Source of the DNA: Anaerolineaceae bacterium
Lineage (GTDB): Bacteria; Chloroflexota; Anaerolineae; Anaerolineales; Anaerolineaceae
Direction: 5' to 3'
DNA: 64,000 nucleotides
Assembly (NCBI GenBank): GCA_011620555.1
Contig: WOYY01000058.1
Span: forward strand, 1-64,000
In this document: positions 9,969 to 20,256 of the stretch, one piece after another
How the letters are laid out: the number at the start of each line of letters is the position of its first letter
Numbering within the stretch: position 1 is the first letter of the stretch
Program-made: the position numbers and the translations under genes
Notes under the pieces: generated by a model
Seen by the model: only the letters and a program-made list of their open reading frames with translations
What the model was told of the DNA's origin: nothing
Databases searched by the model: none

Positions 9969-11030
9969 ATGTTAGAAAAACTTCAAGGTATCATTGATCG
10001 CTACGAAGAGATCGAAAAGCAATTAACGCAGGTCGGTGAAGACTACACCGCCGCGATCGAACTCTCCAAAGAGCGGGCAGAACTGGAGCCGCTGGTCACC
10101 AAAGCACGCGAATACCAGGTGACGCTCCAAAAGATCGACGAAACGCAGTCCCTGCTGCATGCCGACGATGAAGAAATGCGTTCGCTGGCCGAAATGGAAC
10201 TGGAAGAACTCCAATCCAACCTGGTCACGCTCGAAGAGCGACTCAAATCCATGCTCGTCCCCAAGGACCCCCGTGACCAGCGCAACGTCATCATGGAAAT
10301 CCGGGCGGGCACCGGCGGCGACGAAGCCGGTCTTTTCGCCGCGGAACTCTACCGGATGTACTCCCGCTATGCGGAGCGCCAGGGCTGGAAAACCGAGATC
10401 ATCTCGCTGCACGAGACCGGGATCGGCGGGATCAAAGAGGCCAGCTTCATCATCAAGGGCAAAGGGGCCTTTTCCCGCTTGAAATATGAATCCGGCGTCC
10501 ACCGGGTGCAGCGCGTGCCCGAGACGGAGTCCCAGGGCCGAATCCACACTTCCACCGTGACCGTTGCCGTGCTGGCCGAGGTGGACGATGTGGAAATCAA
10601 TATTCCCGAATCGGATATCAACATTGATGTCTACAAATCCGCCGGCGCTGGCGGCCAGAACGTCCAGAAGAACGCCACAGCCGTCCGGATCACGCACCTT
10701 CCCACCGGGCTGGTCGTGGCCTGCCAGGATGAACGCTCCCAATTGCAAAACAAGATGCGGGCGATGAGCGTACTCAAAGCCCGGCTCTATGAAATTGAAG
10801 CGGAAAAGAAACAGGCCGAGGAATCGGCTACCCGCCGGTCCCAGATCGGCAGCGGTGAGCGCTCCGAAAAGATCCGCACCTACAACTTCCCTCAGAGCCG
10901 GGTCACCGATCACCGCATCAACCTGTCATCCTATAACCTCAGCGGCGTCCTCGATGGCGAGATCGACGAATTTATTGACGAGCTGACCATGGTGGATGAA
11001 TCTGAAAGATTGGCCCTGGTCGAGGAGTAG
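9969..11030 (+). CDS. prfA: Peptide chain release factor 1
   Basis: [40 protein letters not shown] (GGQ), ...[14 protein letters not shown] at 9920-9925 upstream. Confidence 0.96.
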   Translation: MLEKLQGIIDRYEEIEKQLTQVGEDYTAAIELSKERAELEPLVTKAREYQVTLQKIDETQSLLHADDEEMRSLAEMELEELQSNLVTLEERLKSMLVPKDPRDQRNVIMEIRAGTGGDEAGLFAAELYRMYSRYAERQGWKTEIISLHETGIGGIKEASFIIKGKGAFSRLKYESGVHRVQRVPETESQGRIHTSTVTVAVLAEVDDVEINIPESDINIDVYKSAGAGGQNVQKNATAVRITHLPTGLVVACQDERSQLQNKMRAMSVLKARLYEIEAEKKQAEESATRRSQIGSGERSEKIRTYNFPQSRVTDHRINLSSYNLSGVLDGEIDEFIDELTMVDESERLALVEE

Positions 11031-11871
11031 CCCCATCAAGCTGAAACAGGTTCGGGCGGAGATCCAATCCACCCTGGCAGCGCAGGATTTTGAAACGCCG
11101 GGCAACCTCAGTCTGCTCCTGCTGGGCCAGGCCCTCAATCAACCAAAAACCTGGCTCCTCACCCATCCCGAATACGAGATCCAACCCAAAGAATTCAGCA
11201 CCCTGCAAAAAGCCTTGAACCGGCTCCTGCAGGGTGTTCCTTTGCCGCATATCCTGGGCGAATGGGAATTTTACGGCCGGCTGTTCCTCGTTTCTCCGGA
11301 TGTGCTGATCCCCCGGCCGGAGACGGAACTGCTGGTGGAACGGGCCATCGCCCTCGCAGGCCGGCTGCCCCGTCCGCTGATCGCGGATGTCGGGACGGGG
11401 TCCGGCGCGATAGCGGTCTCGCTGGCAGCCGAACTGCCCCGGGCCGCCCTGACCGCGACCGACATCTCCAGGCCCGCACTGCGCCTTGCCCGGCGGAACG
11501 CTGCGAGGCAGGCCATAACCTCGATTCACTTCCTCCAGGCGGACCTGCTCCTGCCCCTCGCCGCGAAATTCGACTTGATCTGCGCCAATCTCCCCTACAT
11601 CCCCACCGCCACCCTGCAAGAGCTTGATGTCGCCCAATGGGAACCGACCCTGGCGCTGGATGGCGGCCCCACCGGGCTGGACCTCATCACCCGGCTGCTC
11701 CACCAGGCCCAGACTCGTCTGACGCCGGCCGGCAGCCTCCTGCTTGAGATTGAATCAACCCTGGGGCAGGAAACCCTCGCCCTGGCCCAATCCGTTTTCC
11801 CCAATGCGGAGGTCACTCTGCGGCAGGACCTGGCGGGCAGAAACCGTCTGGTTGAGATCCATTCCAATTAG
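10996..11871 (+). CDS. prmC: Peptide chain release factor N5-glutamine methyltransferase
   Basis: Overlaps the prfA 3' end; [39 protein letters not shown] (NLPY in place of NPPY). Confidence 0.9.
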   Translation: MNLKDWPWSRSSPIKLKQVRAEIQSTLAAQDFETPGNLSLLLLGQALNQPKTWLLTHPEYEIQPKEFSTLQKALNRLLQGVPLPHILGEWEFYGRLFLVSPDVLIPRPETELLVERAIALAGRLPRPLIADVGTGSGAIAVSLAAELPRAALTATDISRPALRLARRNAARQAITSIHFLQADLLLPLAAKFDLICANLPYIPTATLQELDVAQWEPTLALDGGPTGLDLITRLLHQAQTRLTPAGSLLLEIESTLGQETLALAQSVFPNAEVTLRQDLAGRNRLVEIHSN

Positions 11872-11927
11872 TTTCAGGCAAAAAATAGTTTAGAATTGAT
11901 CATTGGAACGTTACCCAAGGAAGCCCC

Positions 11928-12548
11928 ATGATCGAAACTGCCATTCTTGCGACAGATGACCCCCAGGCGCTGCCTGCGGCGGTCCGGATCATCCGCCAGG
12001 GCGGATTGATCGCCTTTCCCACCGACACGATCTACGGCGTCGCCGGAGACCCCTTCAACCCCAATGCCCTGCAAAAGATCTACCAGGCCAAAGAGCGGCC
12101 GGACGAAAAAGCCCTGCCCGTGCTGATCGGCGCGTTCGACCAGCTGATCGGCCTCGTCTCAGACCTCCCCGAGCGGGTGGAAGCCATTGCCAGAGCGTTC
12201 TGGCCCGGTCCGCTGACCCTGGTGCTGCCCAAAAACCTAAGCCTCCCCCCAGAGCTTTCCGCTTATCCCACCGTCGGCGTGCGGATGCCGAACCTGGCCT
12301 TCACTCTGAGCCTGCTCAGGCAGACCGGACCGCTCGCCACCACCTCAGCCAACATCTCCGGCGGGCCGAACCCGACCTCCGCTCAGGACGTGCTGGACCA
12401 ATTGGGCGGCCGGATCGACCTGGTCCTCAATGGCGGCCCGACCCCTGGCCCAACCGCTTCCACCGTGGCGGATGTCTCGACGGAGGAAATCAAAATCCTG
12501 CGGGAAGGCCCCATTTCCCTTTCCGACCTCACCCGCCTCGGCAGATAG
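11928..12548 (+). CDS. L-threonylcarbamoyladenylate synthase (Sua5/YciO/YrdC family)
   Basis: RQGGLIAFPTDTIYGVAGDPFN, KERPDEKALPVLIG, VGVRMPN, TTSANISGGPNPTSA. Confidence 0.93.
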   Translation: MIETAILATDDPQALPAAVRIIRQGGLIAFPTDTIYGVAGDPFNPNALQKIYQAKERPDEKALPVLIGAFDQLIGLVSDLPERVEAIARAFWPGPLTLVLPKNLSLPPELSAYPTVGVRMPNLAFTLSLLRQTGPLATTSANISGGPNPTSAQDVLDQLGGRIDLVLNGGPTPGPTASTVADVSTEEIKILREGPISLSDLTRLGR

Positions 12549-12556
12549 GATGAAAC

Positions 12557-14902
12557 ATGGAAATCGAAACCAAGGATTTCAGCCTCACGCTTTCTTCGAT
12601 CTCCGGAACGCTCACGCTCAGTTCCCGCATTTTCCCCGAAACCGCCTTCCAAACCCGCCTCAACGCCCGCATCGAAAGAAACGGCCAGCCCCTGATGCTC
12701 CTGGGCAAATCCTGGTCGATCCTGGAAACGGAAGAGCCAACCATCACCGAGGCCGTCGCCGGGCCGATGCGCCAAGTCGTCTTCCGCCTGGCGACCACTC
12801 AAAAAGACCTGTCCCTGAGGGTGTATTGCGGGCTGTCCATCGCTGAACCCACTGCTTTTTTCCGGTTCGAACTGGTCAACCAGAGCGAATCCGCTTTCGC
12901 CCTCCATCACATTGACCTGTTGGATATCCCCGCCGGGCAGCTGCACCTGGGCCAGGCTCGCCCGGACGACCCCGTCTTCTACAGCAACGGCTGGCAATCC
13001 TGGTCTTCCACGGGCGCTTATGGTTTCGGAGAACGGCAAAACACCTCCATCCTGGGCCGCTTCCAAAACCCGATGGTGGTCAATCCGGACACGCCCCAGC
13101 CGAAAATGCGCAACACCTTCACCGGTGATTTGTTCGGGCTGGTCGCCGACCGGCAGAGCCGGGTTGGGCTGGTGGCGGGCTTCCTCTCGCAAAAGGCCCA
13201 GTTTGGCAGCCTGGAGACGACCTTCAGCCCCGAACCCTCTCTCAGGGTCTGGGCAAACGGCGATCGGGCGCAGGTGCCCCCCGGCGTGACGGTCAGCACG
13301 GATTGGCTGGCGGTGAGTTTCGTGAGCCTGGATGAACCGGACCCGCTGGGCTTCTACCTGGCAACCGTCGGCCGGCTGCACGGCGTTCCCGCGGATGCGT
13401 CCGTCCCCGTCGGCTGGTGTTCCTGGTATCACTTTTATCAGGAGATTGACGAGAAAGTGCTGGATGCCAACCTGGACACGGTCATCGCCCTGAAACCGGA
13501 ACTCCCCCTGGACCTCTTCCAGATTGATGACGGCTTTGAAACCCATCCGGGAGACTGGTTCGACTTTGACCCCGGCTTCCCAAACGGCCTGCGTCCCATG
13601 GTCGAAAAAACCGTCGCGGCCGGGTTGACCCCCGGCGTCTGGCTGGCGCCCTTCATCGTCCACCCCAAAGCCCGGCTGGTCAGCGAACACCCGGACTGGC
13701 TGCTGCGGGATGCCGCTGGCAAACCGGTGACAGCCGGTTTTGTCTGGAATGCCTTCACCTACGCGCTGGACCTGACGCACCCCGACGCGCTGGCCTACAC
13801 CCAAGATGTGATCCGCACTGCTGTGGAAGATTGGGGTTTCACCTACCTCAAGCTGGACTTCCTCTATGCCGCGGCATTGGATGGCGCTTATCAGGACACC
13901 ACGCTTACCCGCGCCCAGGTGCTCCGGATGGGTTTGGAAGCCCTGCGGGAAGCCGCCGGGCCGGAGGTCACCCTGCTGGGCTGCGGCTGTCCGCTCGGCT
14001 CCGGCCTGGGCCTCTTCGAAGCGATGCGAATCAGCGCCGACGTGAGCGGCTATTGGAAGCCGCATTACCCACCGGTCAGCCCCATCCTGCAGGGCGAACC
14101 CCACATGCCCTCCGCCCGCAATGCGATCCACAACATCCTCACCCGCGCCCCCCTCCACCAGCGGTGGTGGGTCAATGACCCGGACTGCCTGCTGGTGCGG
14201 CCCGATACCCGCCTGAGCCTGGCGGAAGTGCAGACCCTGGCCACCGCCATCGGCCTGACCGGCGGCTCGCTGCTGGTCTCGGATGACCTGCCCGCCCTGC
14301 CGCCGGAACGTCTGGCGCTGGCCCAGGCATTGCTCCCCGTGATCGGCCAGCGCGCCTGGGTGCTGGACCTCTTTGAGACGGATTTCCCCACCCGGCTGCG
14401 GGTGGACTTGGATGGCCCGGAAGGCCCCTGGCACCTGCTGGCCAAGTTCAACTGGGAGTCAGCGCCCCGCGATCTGGCCTTTTCAACCGACGAATACCGC
14501 CTGGCGCCAGACCAAAAATATTGGCTGCGGGAATTTTGGAGCGGCCGGATCGGCCTGCTCAAACCGAAACAGCCCCTGAACTTTGCCAGGGTCCCCGCCC
14601 ACGGGGTGGCTGTGGTCGCCGCCCGGGCGTATGACCCCGCCCAGCCCACCTACCTGGGCAGCAGTCTGCACCTCTCTCAGGGGATGGGGATTTCCCGTTG
14701 GCAGGAAAGCGATGATAACGCATTGGAGATTGGATTCAAACTGGGCAGAAATGCCTCCGGCGAGATCTTCCTGATACTCCCCTGGAAGCCTGCCACGGCC
14801 GAGTGCGGCGGAAGCGCCTGCCCGACCGAAGATCTGGGCGATGGCCTCTTCGCTTTCCGGCTGGCGCAGGCCGATGGGCAAACCCTGACCCTCCGCAAAT
14901 AA
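12557..14902 (+). CDS. Alpha-galactosidase-like glycoside hydrolase (GH36 type)
   Basis: VGWCSWYHFYQEIDE, LFQIDDGFETHPGDWF, PGVWLAPFIVHPKARL, YLKLDFLYAAALDG, MRISADVSGYWKP. Confidence 0.85.
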   Translation: MEIETKDFSLTLSSISGTLTLSSRIFPETAFQTRLNARIERNGQPLMLLGKSWSILETEEPTITEAVAGPMRQVVFRLATTQKDLSLRVYCGLSIAEPTAFFRFELVNQSESAFALHHIDLLDIPAGQLHLGQARPDDPVFYSNGWQSWSSTGAYGFGERQNTSILGRFQNPMVVNPDTPQPKMRNTFTGDLFGLVADRQSRVGLVAGFLSQKAQFGSLETTFSPEPSLRVWANGDRAQVPPGVTVSTDWLAVSFVSLDEPDPLGFYLATVGRLHGVPADASVPVGWCSWYHFYQEIDEKVLDANLDTVIALKPELPLDLFQIDDGFETHPGDWFDFDPGFPNGLRPMVEKTVAAGLTPGVWLAPFIVHPKARLVSEHPDWLLRDAAGKPVTAGFVWNAFTYALDLTHPDALAYTQDVIRTAVEDWGFTYLKLDFLYAAALDGAYQDTTLTRAQVLRMGLEALREAAGPEVTLLGCGCPLGSGLGLFEAMRISADVSGYWKPHYPPVSPILQGEPHMPSARNAIHNILTRAPLHQRWWVNDPDCLLVRPDTRLSLAEVQTLATAIGLTGGSLLVSDDLPALPPERLALAQALLPVIGQRAWVLDLFETDFPTRLRVDLDGPEGPWHLLAKFNWESAPRDLAFSTDEYRLAPDQKYWLREFWSGRIGLLKPKQPLNFARVPAHGVAVVAARAYDPAQPTYLGSSLHLSQGMGISRWQESDDNALEIGFKLGRNASGEIFLILPWKPATAECGGSACPTEDLGDGLFAFRLAQADGQTLTLRK

Positions 14903-14962
14903 CCCCACCCGAAATAATAAAAAAGGGGCAGATCAGACTGCCGCGCTTAATTTCCAAGAAGA

Positions 14963-16378
14963 TCACTCACCGGCCGGCGCGGGCAGTTCCTGCTCGCCGA
15001 GGGGCGTGACGGGGCCTGTACCTTCCGGTTTTTCAATCACGATATCCGGGATTTCCGTCTCCACGTTGCGGATGTGTTTATTCGCGTAAGCGACCCCGCT
15101 GACCAGAAAAAGGACCAGCCCGCTGGAGATCAACATCAAGCCGATCCCCCGGGTCGGCCCCACACCAACCCAGCGTCCCACAAAAGTCTCCGTCAGCCTG
15201 CCGCCCTCAACCAGGAGAGGGTTGAAGACCTTGTCCGCCAGGAACCCGCTCAGCAGGAAGGCGATCGGCATCATGGATTGGGCGACCATGCTGCGGGTCG
15301 CTGAGACGCGCCCCTGCACGTCCGGCGCGACCTTCATCGCGAACATCGCCGAGCTGATACTCCCACCAAAGGGGACAAAGAACATCAGGATAAAGAGACC
15401 AACGCCAATGATCGGAATGGAAGCGGTGCTTCCTGCCACAAAATATCCCAGGGAGGAGAGCACGATAAACAACATTATAAATTTTACACGCTTCTTTTTC
15501 ACGCCGCCCCAAACGCTCATCACCAAACTGCCGGCCAGCATGCCAAAGCCCATAAAAGTTTGAATGACGCCGAGGCTGGTTGCCGAACCTATGGAAAGCA
15601 CCAGAGGGCCAATCATTACAGCAGAGATATTGAGAAAGAAATTGACAAAGGCAAAATACCAAAGGAGTCCCATCAACCCGGGCCCTTCAACTAGGTATCG
15701 CCAGCCAAAAGCCACATCCTTCCACACGGAATGTTCCTCCTCAGCCGTTTCCTGATTTCGTTTTGGCTGGGGGATATGGACGAAGATCAACGTGAGCAGC
15801 GCAAAGAGATAGGTCGCGATATCAATGGTGATGATCCCTCTCATCCCAATGCTGGCAAAGAGAGCGCCAGCCAAGAGAGGAGTCAAAATGGTTTGAATGG
15901 CCTCCCCCATTTGGACCAGGCTGCTGGCCCGAGTCAACTGTTCCTTGGGCACCAGCATGACAATCGAAGCGGAATAAGCCGGCTGCTGGAAGGAGCCAAA
16001 AACGGCATCCAGAAAGCTGATCAGGTAGATGATCCAGATCTGCATGTTGCCGGTCAGCAGCAATACAGCCGTTGCCAAAGTGACCAGACCGGCCAGCGAG
16101 TCCGAGACCAACATGATCATTTTCCGGTTCCAGCGGTCGCTCACCACGCCAGCGATCGGCGAGAGCAGGATACGCGGCAGGATGCCGAACAGGGCCGTCA
16201 TCGCAAAAGGAGTGGCCTGCCCGGTCTGGTCGTAGATCCAGACCGCCAGGGCAAAGCTGATCAGCCCGGACCCAACCATCGAGGCCATCTGGCCGCCGAG
16301 GATGGTGAAAAAGGTCCGCATGCCCTTGAGGGGTTTCTGTTCTTGGTTAGGCCTGGTCATTCGATGTTTCATCTTCAT
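14963..16378 (-). CDS. MFS transporter (putative drug/multi-substrate exporter)
   Basis: About 12 hydrophobic segments, SPIAGVVSDRWNRKMIMLVSD loop motif. Start overlaps the end of the upstream HTH gene; exact ATG (16378 or 16360) uncertain. Confidence 0.85.
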   Translation of the reverse strand: MKMKHRMTRPNQEQKPLKGMRTFFTILGGQMASMVGSGLISFALAVWIYDQTGQATPFAMTALFGILPRILLSPIAGVVSDRWNRKMIMLVSDSLAGLVTLATAVLLLTGNMQIWIIYLISFLDAVFGSFQQPAYSASIVMLVPKEQLTRASSLVQMGEAIQTILTPLLAGALFASIGMRGIITIDIATYLFALLTLIFVHIPQPKRNQETAEEEHSVWKDVAFGWRYLVEGPGLMGLLWYFAFVNFFLNISAVMIGPLVLSIGSATSLGVIQTFMGFGMLAGSLVMSVWGGVKKKRVKFIMLFIVLSSLGYFVAGSTASIPIIGVGLFILMFFVPFGGSISSAMFAMKVAPDVQGRVSATRSMVAQSMMPIAFLLSGFLADKVFNPLLVEGGRLTETFVGRWVGVGPTRGIGLMLISSGLVLFLVSGVAYANKHIRNVETEIPDIVIEKPEGTGPVTPLGEQELPAPAGE

Positions 16379-16982
16379 AGTAAAAACTGGGGTAAAGGAA
16401 CACAGCGACTGTGAAAACATTCGCTTCCGGGTTCGCAGCTTCTTCCTCAGGCAAAGTCTGGAATTCCTCCAGCAGCGCTTTCATTTTCTTTATATATTCC
16501 CGATAAGTCTCGTCTTTGACCCTTTTCTTAACCCGGTAAGCAATCGTTTCTTTGGGATTTTCTTTCGCGCCTTTGTCCAGGCTACCCCGTCTGGCTTGCA
16601 GGCTTCGCATAAAGTCATCACGGGTGGCGTCCAGCGTTGCGCCCACCAGTCGCGTGAGGTCCTCAGCATCGACCGCGGAGGAAAAGGTCAGAATCTCGCT
16701 ATTAATTTCAAAATCATCCGCCGTGTTCCAATAGTATTTTTCAATGATATTATTGATCGTCTTTGTAGCCACAACTGAGATCAACCCCTTCGATTCCAAG
16801 AGGTTGAAATGGTAATACAAACGGCTGCTCGAAAGGCCCAAGCGATCGGCGACATATTTGACGGTATGCGGCTCCAGACTGAGAAGATCAAGGATTTGCA
16901 GCCTTAATGGGTCTATGATCACTTTGAGGGTCTCGACATTTTCAATCATAAAAACGGGTGGACGTTCAAATTTCTGGGTCAT
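16347..16982 (-). CDS. Winged-HTH transcriptional regulator (ArsR-like)
   Basis: LKVIIDPLRLQILDLLSLEPHTVKYVADRLGLSSSRLYYHFNLLESKGLI wHTH; overlaps MFS gene. Confidence 0.85.
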   Translation of the reverse strand: MTQKFERPPVFMIENVETLKVIIDPLRLQILDLLSLEPHTVKYVADRLGLSSSRLYYHFNLLESKGLISVVATKTINNIIEKYYWNTADDFEINSEILTFSSAVDAEDLTRLVGATLDATRDDFMRSLQARRGSLDKGAKENPKETIAYRVKKRVKDETYREYIKKMKALLEEFQTLPEEEAANPEANVFTVAVFLYPSFYYEDETSNDQA

Positions 16983-16996
16983 ACAAATCTCCTTTA

Positions 16997-17055
16997 CCGT
17001 TAAAATTTATTTTACCGGATATACTATATTATATCGGTGATATTTATTTGTCAAG
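16997..17055 (-). promoter_or_regulatory. Promoter and putative operator of the HTH-MFS operon
   Basis: Minus strand TTGACA-aataaatatcaccga-TATAAT (a -10 of TAATAT would give a 17-nt spacer). Overlapping inverted repeats: CCGTTAAAAT-tt-ATTTTACCGG (16997-17018) and ACCGGATATA-...-TATATCGGT (17014-17038). Confidence 0.6.
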
Positions 17056-17065
17056 CAGCTCGGAA

Positions 17066-17095
17066 TCAAAAAAGCGCCCCATTTCTGAGGCGCTT
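17066..17095 (-). terminator. Rho-independent terminator downstream of DUF4349 gene
   Basis: Minus strand AAGCGCC-tcagaaatgg-GGCGCTTTTTTGATT. Confidence 0.7.
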
Positions 17096-17117
17096 CTGTG
17101 CTCATAAGTCAGTGAGT

Positions 17118-18101
17118 TTACTTTTCAGCTTCTTTTTCCGGCAGCTGTTCGAGGGATTCCACCTTTTTGGCCTGGCGTTTTGCTTTATTATTCTTCAAAG
17201 CCTTGACCAGGAAGTAAACGCCCACACCCAAGGGCACCAGGAAAGGCAAGCAGTAGATGCCGAACCAGATCACGGCATCGGCCAGCCTCTGGGCGGTGTT
17301 GACCAGGGCTTCCACAGCCTTCTTGGCGGTGCCCTGCGGTTCCCATCCGGCAATCTCGAGCGGCTGCAGCGATTCCTTGGCAACAATCTCCACCGAGATG
17401 GCCGACATGGCTGCGGATTCGGAGAGGTACTGCATCCGGCCTTTGACCGTCTCGATCTGTCCCCGGTAGTAGGTCAGCTCATCAAAGACATCCAGCACAT
17501 CTTCCGTGTTTTTGGCGTTTTCCATGATCTCAACCAGTGCCTGTTCCGCCGCTTCGAGGTTCCGCAGCTGGGACTCAAGATCCGTGTATTCCGAGGTCAC
17601 GTCCTGCCCGGAAACATTTTCAGAAAGCACATCCTCGCTGGGGTCGGGTGTGAGGCCCTTGATGGCGTCCATGATCGACTCCAACTGCCCGGCAGGCACC
17701 CGCACGGTCACGTTGCCATAAGGCACCATTCGGCCGCTGGAAGTGGAGGACTGGTAGATATTGGAATAGACCACAAATCCGCCCGAATCTTCAGCCATCG
17801 TGATGATGGCATCCAGGGCGGCGGTGGGATCTTCCACGGCAATCCGCATGTCGGCGTTATAGATCACCATGCGTTCGACGGTTTGAGCCATGCCGCCCAC
17901 ACCGGCGTCGTAATTGGGGGCGGATTCGGTCTTCTCGTCCATGCCTAGGGCTTCCTCTTCTAGGGCGTAATCATATTCCCCGCCCTCCATCGGCACGCTC
18001 ATCGAAACCTCATCAGCGGCGGTTTGAGCGGCACAGGCGGAAAAGAAAATTGCTGCGATCAGAACCAGGCTGATCCCTAAGACCTTTCTCTTCTTCATCA
18101 T
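17118..18101 (-). CDS. DUF4349 domain-containing lipoprotein
   Basis: Signal/lipobox ...FFSACAA; VERMVIYNADMRIAVEDPTAALDAIITMAEDSGGFVVYSN; C-terminal TM. ATG 18101 preceded by AAGGAG. Confidence 0.8.
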   Translation of the reverse strand: MMKKRKVLGISLVLIAAIFFSACAAQTAADEVSMSVPMEGGEYDYALEEEALGMDEKTESAPNYDAGVGGMAQTVERMVIYNADMRIAVEDPTAALDAIITMAEDSGGFVVYSNIYQSSTSSGRMVPYGNVTVRVPAGQLESIMDAIKGLTPDPSEDVLSENVSGQDVTSEYTDLESQLRNLEAAEQALVEIMENAKNTEDVLDVFDELTYYRGQIETVKGRMQYLSESAAMSAISVEIVAKESLQPLEIAGWEPQGTAKKAVEALVNTAQRLADAVIWFGIYCLPFLVPLGVGVYFLVKALKNNKAKRQAKKVESLEQLPEKEAEK

Positions 18102-18164
18102 TTTCTCCTTTTTAATTGACTGGACGACCATTTTCATTCCTAATATACGTATTTGACGTCCAAT

Positions 18165-18209
18165 AAAAATTAAAAGTTCCCCGCTCCGGAAAATTCCTGA
18201 GCGGGGAAC
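18165..18209 (-). terminator. Rho-independent terminator downstream of metallophosphoesterase gene
   Basis: Minus strand GTTCCCCGCTC-aggaattttccg-GAGCGGGGAACTTTTAATTTTTATT; 11-bp perfect stem. Confidence 0.85.
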
Positions 18210-18233
18210 CTCTCAGCTTCTCAATCCTGCACC

Positions 18234-18965
18234 TTACCAGCCTTCACTCAGCCTGGCGGCATGCCGCAGGGGCAGCCCAGCTTTCAGGATCCGCCTCTGC
18301 ACCGCCTCAACGTCATAGGGCACCCGGTGATAAGTCCAGGGCAGCTCCTCCTGGTCGTCATACACCAGGTAGGCAGCCAGGGGGTTGCGATCTCTCGGCT
18401 GCCCCACCGAGCCGGGATTGATAATCGACTTGACGTCCAGGCTGAAGGGTTGATCGGGGCCGATCAGGTAAAGATAAGTGGATCCATCCTCCCCCTCCAT
18501 TTTGAAAACGCTGGGGATGTGTGTATGCCCCACCAGACAGGTTGAAGTCTCAAAAGCGGCCATGTTTTCGCGGGCAATTCTGACATCCATCACATATTCC
18601 CAAAGGGGGTCGCGCGGGCTGCCATGCGCCAGGGTGAAATCCTCAATCTCGATCCGCTCGGGCAGGTTCTGCAACCAATGATAATTTTCAGGTCGGATCT
18701 GAGTGGCCAGCCACTCCAGCGAGAAACGCGCTTCGTCCCTGAAAGCCCGGATGTCAATCTCGCCCAAAATGGCCGCATCGTGGTTTCCTTTGATACAATC
18801 CAGCTCGGGCAGGGCCATCATTTCCTCAATGCAGGCATTGGGGTCCGGCCCATAGCCCACCACATCCCCCAAACAGAAGACGCGGTCAAACGGCGCGGCA
18901 TCTGCCAATACGGCTTGCAACGCCGTCAGATTCGCGTGGATATCTGAAAGGATCAGAGTCCGCAT
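18234..18965 (-). CDS. Metallophosphoesterase family protein (YfcE/calcineurin-like)
   Basis: ILSDIHANLTALQAVL, VFCLGDVVGYGPDP, GNHDAA, VGHTHIP, INPGSVGQPRD. Confidence 0.92.
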   Translation of the reverse strand: MRTLILSDIHANLTALQAVLADAAPFDRVFCLGDVVGYGPDPNACIEEMMALPELDCIKGNHDAAILGEIDIRAFRDEARFSLEWLATQIRPENYHWLQNLPERIEIEDFTLAHGSPRDPLWEYVMDVRIARENMAAFETSTCLVGHTHIPSVFKMEGEDGSTYLYLIGPDQPFSLDVKSIINPGSVGQPRDRNPLAAYLVYDDQEELPWTYHRVPYDVEAVQRRILKAGLPLRHAARLSEGW

Positions 18966-18966
18966 T

Positions 18967-20169
18967 TTACGGCAGGTAAAAGGTGAATTTCCAATCCCCG
19001 TCCGTCTGGCTGACCGTGGAATTGACGCCCATGATCGCCATCCAGGTGTTTCCGGGTTTCAAGGGGAAGGGATCCCCGTTCGCATCCAGGAACTGAATGG
19101 GTTGGGAATAGCTCGGCGCCACCCAGGTGACCTCATAAGCCTGCCCGTCGCGGAAGATGACCGCCGGCCGGCCGGCTGTGTTGTCCTGGATGGTGATATC
19201 GTGCAATGTGGGGGCATATTCGGTGTAATAGGCATATAGAACAATCACATTTGAAAAGGCCAGCTGTTCATCCGTATTGCGGTCCACCAGAGGGATCATC
19301 TGCAATTCGGAACCGGAGGTATCTTCGATCAGCCGCAGGTATTTGCCGGTGGGGATGTCAAACTGCCACTCGCCCCGGTCGAGGTTGGAATACTGAACGA
19401 GGACATCCGTCCCTTCCCCGCCACCCGCTGGCGCGACGGGGTCAAAGGCCATGCCGTCCAGCGGATATTGATGGTTATCCACCCCGCGCTGGGTCGCCAG
19501 ATTGGTCAGCTCGGCCGAATTGGCAAAAACGCTGGTCACAATATTGCGGCCATCATCACAAATCGCCGGGCAAGTCTGATCCGTCTCGGTGATGGCTCTG
19601 TTCCCCAAAACATCCACGATCTCAGCATAGACCGTTTCATAGGCGCTCACAAAACCAAGAATGCCCTGATACATACTAACCAGCTGTGGGTCCACCAACC
19701 TGCCGGAGCGCATTGGGCCAATCCGTTCAGCGTTGTCGCCATAATACACGGCCATAAACCGGTTGGAGCCAGAGCCAATATAGTATTCAAAGACCAGGTC
19801 AGCCGAAGAAAGACCGGCATGGGGGCGGCCGGAAGCCGGATAGTTCGCCACTTTGACGAAGACCGGCCGCCGGTTGAGGTTCTCGGGGTTCGCCACCATC
19901 AACCCGGTAAGCGGATTGATGCCTTTTGGGAAGTCCGAAGGCCCAACAGGGCCAATGGTCGGTAACTGGGTCGGGGTTGCGGTGGGTTCCGGGGTGGCGG
20001 TCTCCGTCGGAAGCACCTTCTCCGTTGCAGAGGGCAGGGCCGCGACCGTCTGAGCCGCATAGGTGCCGGCTTGCTCCACATCCGACAGCCCGCTCGGGCC
20101 GCAGGCCGCGAGCAGCATGGTCAGAATGGCAAAGATTGTCCAAAGTGCAAAACGATTTTTAGAGTTCAT
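18967..20169 (-). CDS. DUF3048 domain-containing lipoprotein (YerB-like)
   Basis: Lipobox MLLAACGPS; NPLTGLMVANPENLNRRPVFVKVANYPASGRPHAGLSSADLVFEYYI ... ATYVGDNAERIGPMRS-like block. Confidence 0.85.
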   Translation of the reverse strand: MNSKNRFALWTIFAILTMLLAACGPSGLSDVEQAGTYAAQTVAALPSATEKVLPTETATPEPTATPTQLPTIGPVGPSDFPKGINPLTGLMVANPENLNRRPVFVKVANYPASGRPHAGLSSADLVFEYYIGSGSNRFMAVYYGDNAERIGPMRSGRLVDPQLVSMYQGILGFVSAYETVYAEIVDVLGNRAITETDQTCPAICDDGRNIVTSVFANSAELTNLATQRGVDNHQYPLDGMAFDPVAPAGGGEGTDVLVQYSNLDRGEWQFDIPTGKYLRLIEDTSGSELQMIPLVDRNTDEQLAFSNVIVLYAYYTEYAPTLHDITIQDNTAGRPAVIFRDGQAYEVTWVAPSYSQPIQFLDANGDPFPLKPGNTWMAIMGVNSTVSQTDGDWKFTFYLP

Positions 20170-20256
20170 GGTTTCACCTCTGAGCCCAATTTTACCGCAA
20201 GACCCCCCTCTTTACGTCAAATTGAGAAATTTCCTAAATTTTTAAAAATTTTCCAG

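Noticed and set aside
12383-14434. 683-aa minus-strand ORF
   Set aside because: Exactly antisense to the well-supported GH36 gene; low-complexity G/R/Q/H-rich translation with no recognisable domain, as expected of an antisense shadow ORF in high-GC DNA.
19920-20060. Possible repeat in the DUF3048 gene (ATPEPTATPTQLPT)
   Set aside because: A Thr/Pro linker typical of Chloroflexi lipoproteins after the lipobox, not a DNA repeat element.
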